Source of the DNA: Xanthomonas vasicola
Lineage (GTDB): Bacteria > Pseudomonadota > Gammaproteobacteria > Xanthomonadales > Xanthomonadaceae
Length of the DNA stretch: 64,000 nt
Direction: 5' to 3'
Assembly: GCF_000772705.2 (NCBI RefSeq)
Contig: NZ_JSBW02000050.1
Location: forward strand, 1 to 64,000
The translations under genes were made by a program, and so were the position numbers. The notes beneath the pieces are model-generated. The model saw nothing but the letters and a program-made list of their open reading frames with translations, was not told where the DNA came from and searched no databases. Numbering within the stretch: the first letter of the stretch is position 1; each line of letters opens with the position of its first letter. Positions 63,195 to 64,000 of this stretch are shown piece after piece.

Positions 63195-64000
63195 TCAGCT
63201 GGTGATGGTCTGAGTCAGCGATTCCCAGGTCGGCGGCAATGGCCAGTTCGGCGCCTGATTGCCGTCCAGCACGCGCCGCAGGTCGCGCTTGTCGATCTGC
63301 GGCGCGAGCACATGCACCAGGTCCAGTGCGTAGTCGCGCAACACGCGATCACGCGGCAGCACCGCCCAGGCGATGCACTCGGCAATCGGCGCGGGCGCCG
63401 GCCAGGCGAGCAGATCCTCGTCGAATGCATTGACCGCCATCTCCGCGACCAAACCCACGCCAAGCCCGGCGCGCACATACGTCTTGATCAGGTCCGCGTC
63501 CAGCGCGGTCAACGCGATGCTCGGCTCCAGCCCCACCTGCGCAAACGCCCGCTGCAGCGACGACCCCGGCCGCGTGGAGGATTCGTAGCTGATCAGCGGG
63601 TGCTCGGACAGCGCCTGCATGTCCGGTGCCATGCGCGGGTTGTCCAGCGCATGCCCGCGCGGCACCACCACCAGCCGCCTCCAGCGGTACAGCGGCACCG
63701 CAATCCCGGCACTCGGCTCGCTGCCGGCGGTGCTGACCACGGCAATATCCGCATCACCCTGGCTGAGCAGATCCAGCGCCGCGCTTTCGGCGGCCTGCTG
63801 CAGATGCACGCTCACCTGTGGGTAGGCGTTCTTGATCTGCGCCACTGCCGGTGGCAGCACGAAACGCGCTTGGGTATGCGTGGTTGTCAGGGTCAGCTGG
63901 CCCTGGCTCTCGCGGCGCTGGTTGGCCGCATAGGTGCGGATATTGCTGGCCTCCGACAGCACCGCGCGCGCGCGCTCGATCACTTCCACACCGGCCGGCG
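63195..64000 (-). CDS. cysB: CysB, LysR-type activator of cysteine biosynthesis (partial, N-terminus beyond right edge)
   Basis: 268 residues are visible; the frame continues through the edge (PAGVEVIERARAVL). The missing part is about 60 residues, the winged HTH. Visible is the end of the linker helix, then the effector domain with the CysB signature TTTHTQARFVLPPAVAQIKNAYPQVSVHL, the sulfate/acetylserine pocket region (LISYESSTRPGSSLQRAF) and ADLIKTYVRAGLGVGLVAEMA. CysB activates sulfate-assimilation genes when N- or O-acetylserine signals sulfur need. The cysDNC/cysJIH operons 8-15 kb away are its expected targets. Confidence 0.93.
   Translation of the reverse strand, partial: PAGVEVIERARAVLSEASNIRTYAANQRRESQGQLTLTTTHTQARFVLPPAVAQIKNAYPQVSVHLQQAAESAALDLLSQGDADIAVVSTAGSEPSAGIAVPLYRWRRLVVVPRGHALDNPRMAPDMQALSEHPLISYESSTRPGSSLQRAFAQVGLEPSIALTALDADLIKTYVRAGLGVGLVAEMAVNAFDEDLLAWPAPAPIAECIAWAVLPRDRVLRDYALDLVHVLAPQIDKRDLRRVLDGNQAPNWPLPPTWESLTQTITS

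Overview
This window is chromosomal DNA of a Xanthomonas species (Gammaproteobacteria, plant-associated). The evidence is high GC with Xanthomonas-like gene content: a giant SKWP-repeat type III effector of the XopAD family, carbohydrate TonB-dependent receptors, a VirB6/lipase type IV effector module, and a cysB/cysHIJ/cysDNC sulfate assimilation region. The species cannot be fixed from the sequence alone.

Layout. 1-6770 (minus): 5' three quarters of xopAD, running off the left edge. 6998-8127: decayed RHS/YD-repeat debris and a short gene fragment, next to tRNA-Gly(CCC) at 8435-8508, which looks like an accessory-DNA boundary. 8625-18722: mostly housekeeping genes (GDSL autotransporter esterase, thiS, thiG, trmB, SLC13 permease, Rieske protein, FAH-family hydrolase, mscL, secreted M28 peptidase). 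19075-30915: a carbohydrate-utilisation locus with a LacI regulator, a divergent short P450, a TonB-dependent receptor, a large secreted GH2 enzyme and a divergently transcribed GH97 enzyme. A perfect 12-bp palindrome lies between the two hydrolase genes. 31198-32666: a neprosin-family protease gene broken by two frameshifts. 32703-38732 (minus): type B carboxylesterase, SpoU rRNA/tRNA methyltransferase, GNAT acetyltransferase, secreted M1 aminopeptidase. 38858-43527 (minus): an accessory module of VirB6-like protein, DUF4189 protein, small membrane protein, putative immunity lipoprotein and putative type IV secreted lipase. It is bounded by a 105-bp direct duplication of the virB6 5' end. 43975-48167: RND pump and its lipoprotein adaptor. 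48390-55838: cysD-cysNC (minus) divergent from cysJ-cysI-cysH (plus). 55961-60214 (minus): DUF2946 protein, TonB receptor and a PepSY protein with a His-rich loop, probably a metal-uptake operon. 60527-61723: GAF histidine kinase. 61724-62902: repeat-rich spacer with a strong intrinsic terminator. 62903-64000 (minus): small conserved protein and cysB, which runs off the right edge.

How the genes work together. CysB is the expected activator of the two divergent cys operons. The LacI regulator probably controls the GH2/TBDR/GH97 genes. The lipase and lipoprotein overlap as an effector/immunity pair would.

Three ~104-bp elements with inverted GGGAATCG-type ends are scattered through the window. 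One of them supplies the start and N-terminus of CysN. The most interesting items are the RelA/SpoT-like segment at the cut end of XopAD, the effector module with its virB6 duplication, the CysN exaptation, the P450 without a canonical I-helix motif, and an orphan terminator that implies an unannotated minus-strand transcript.
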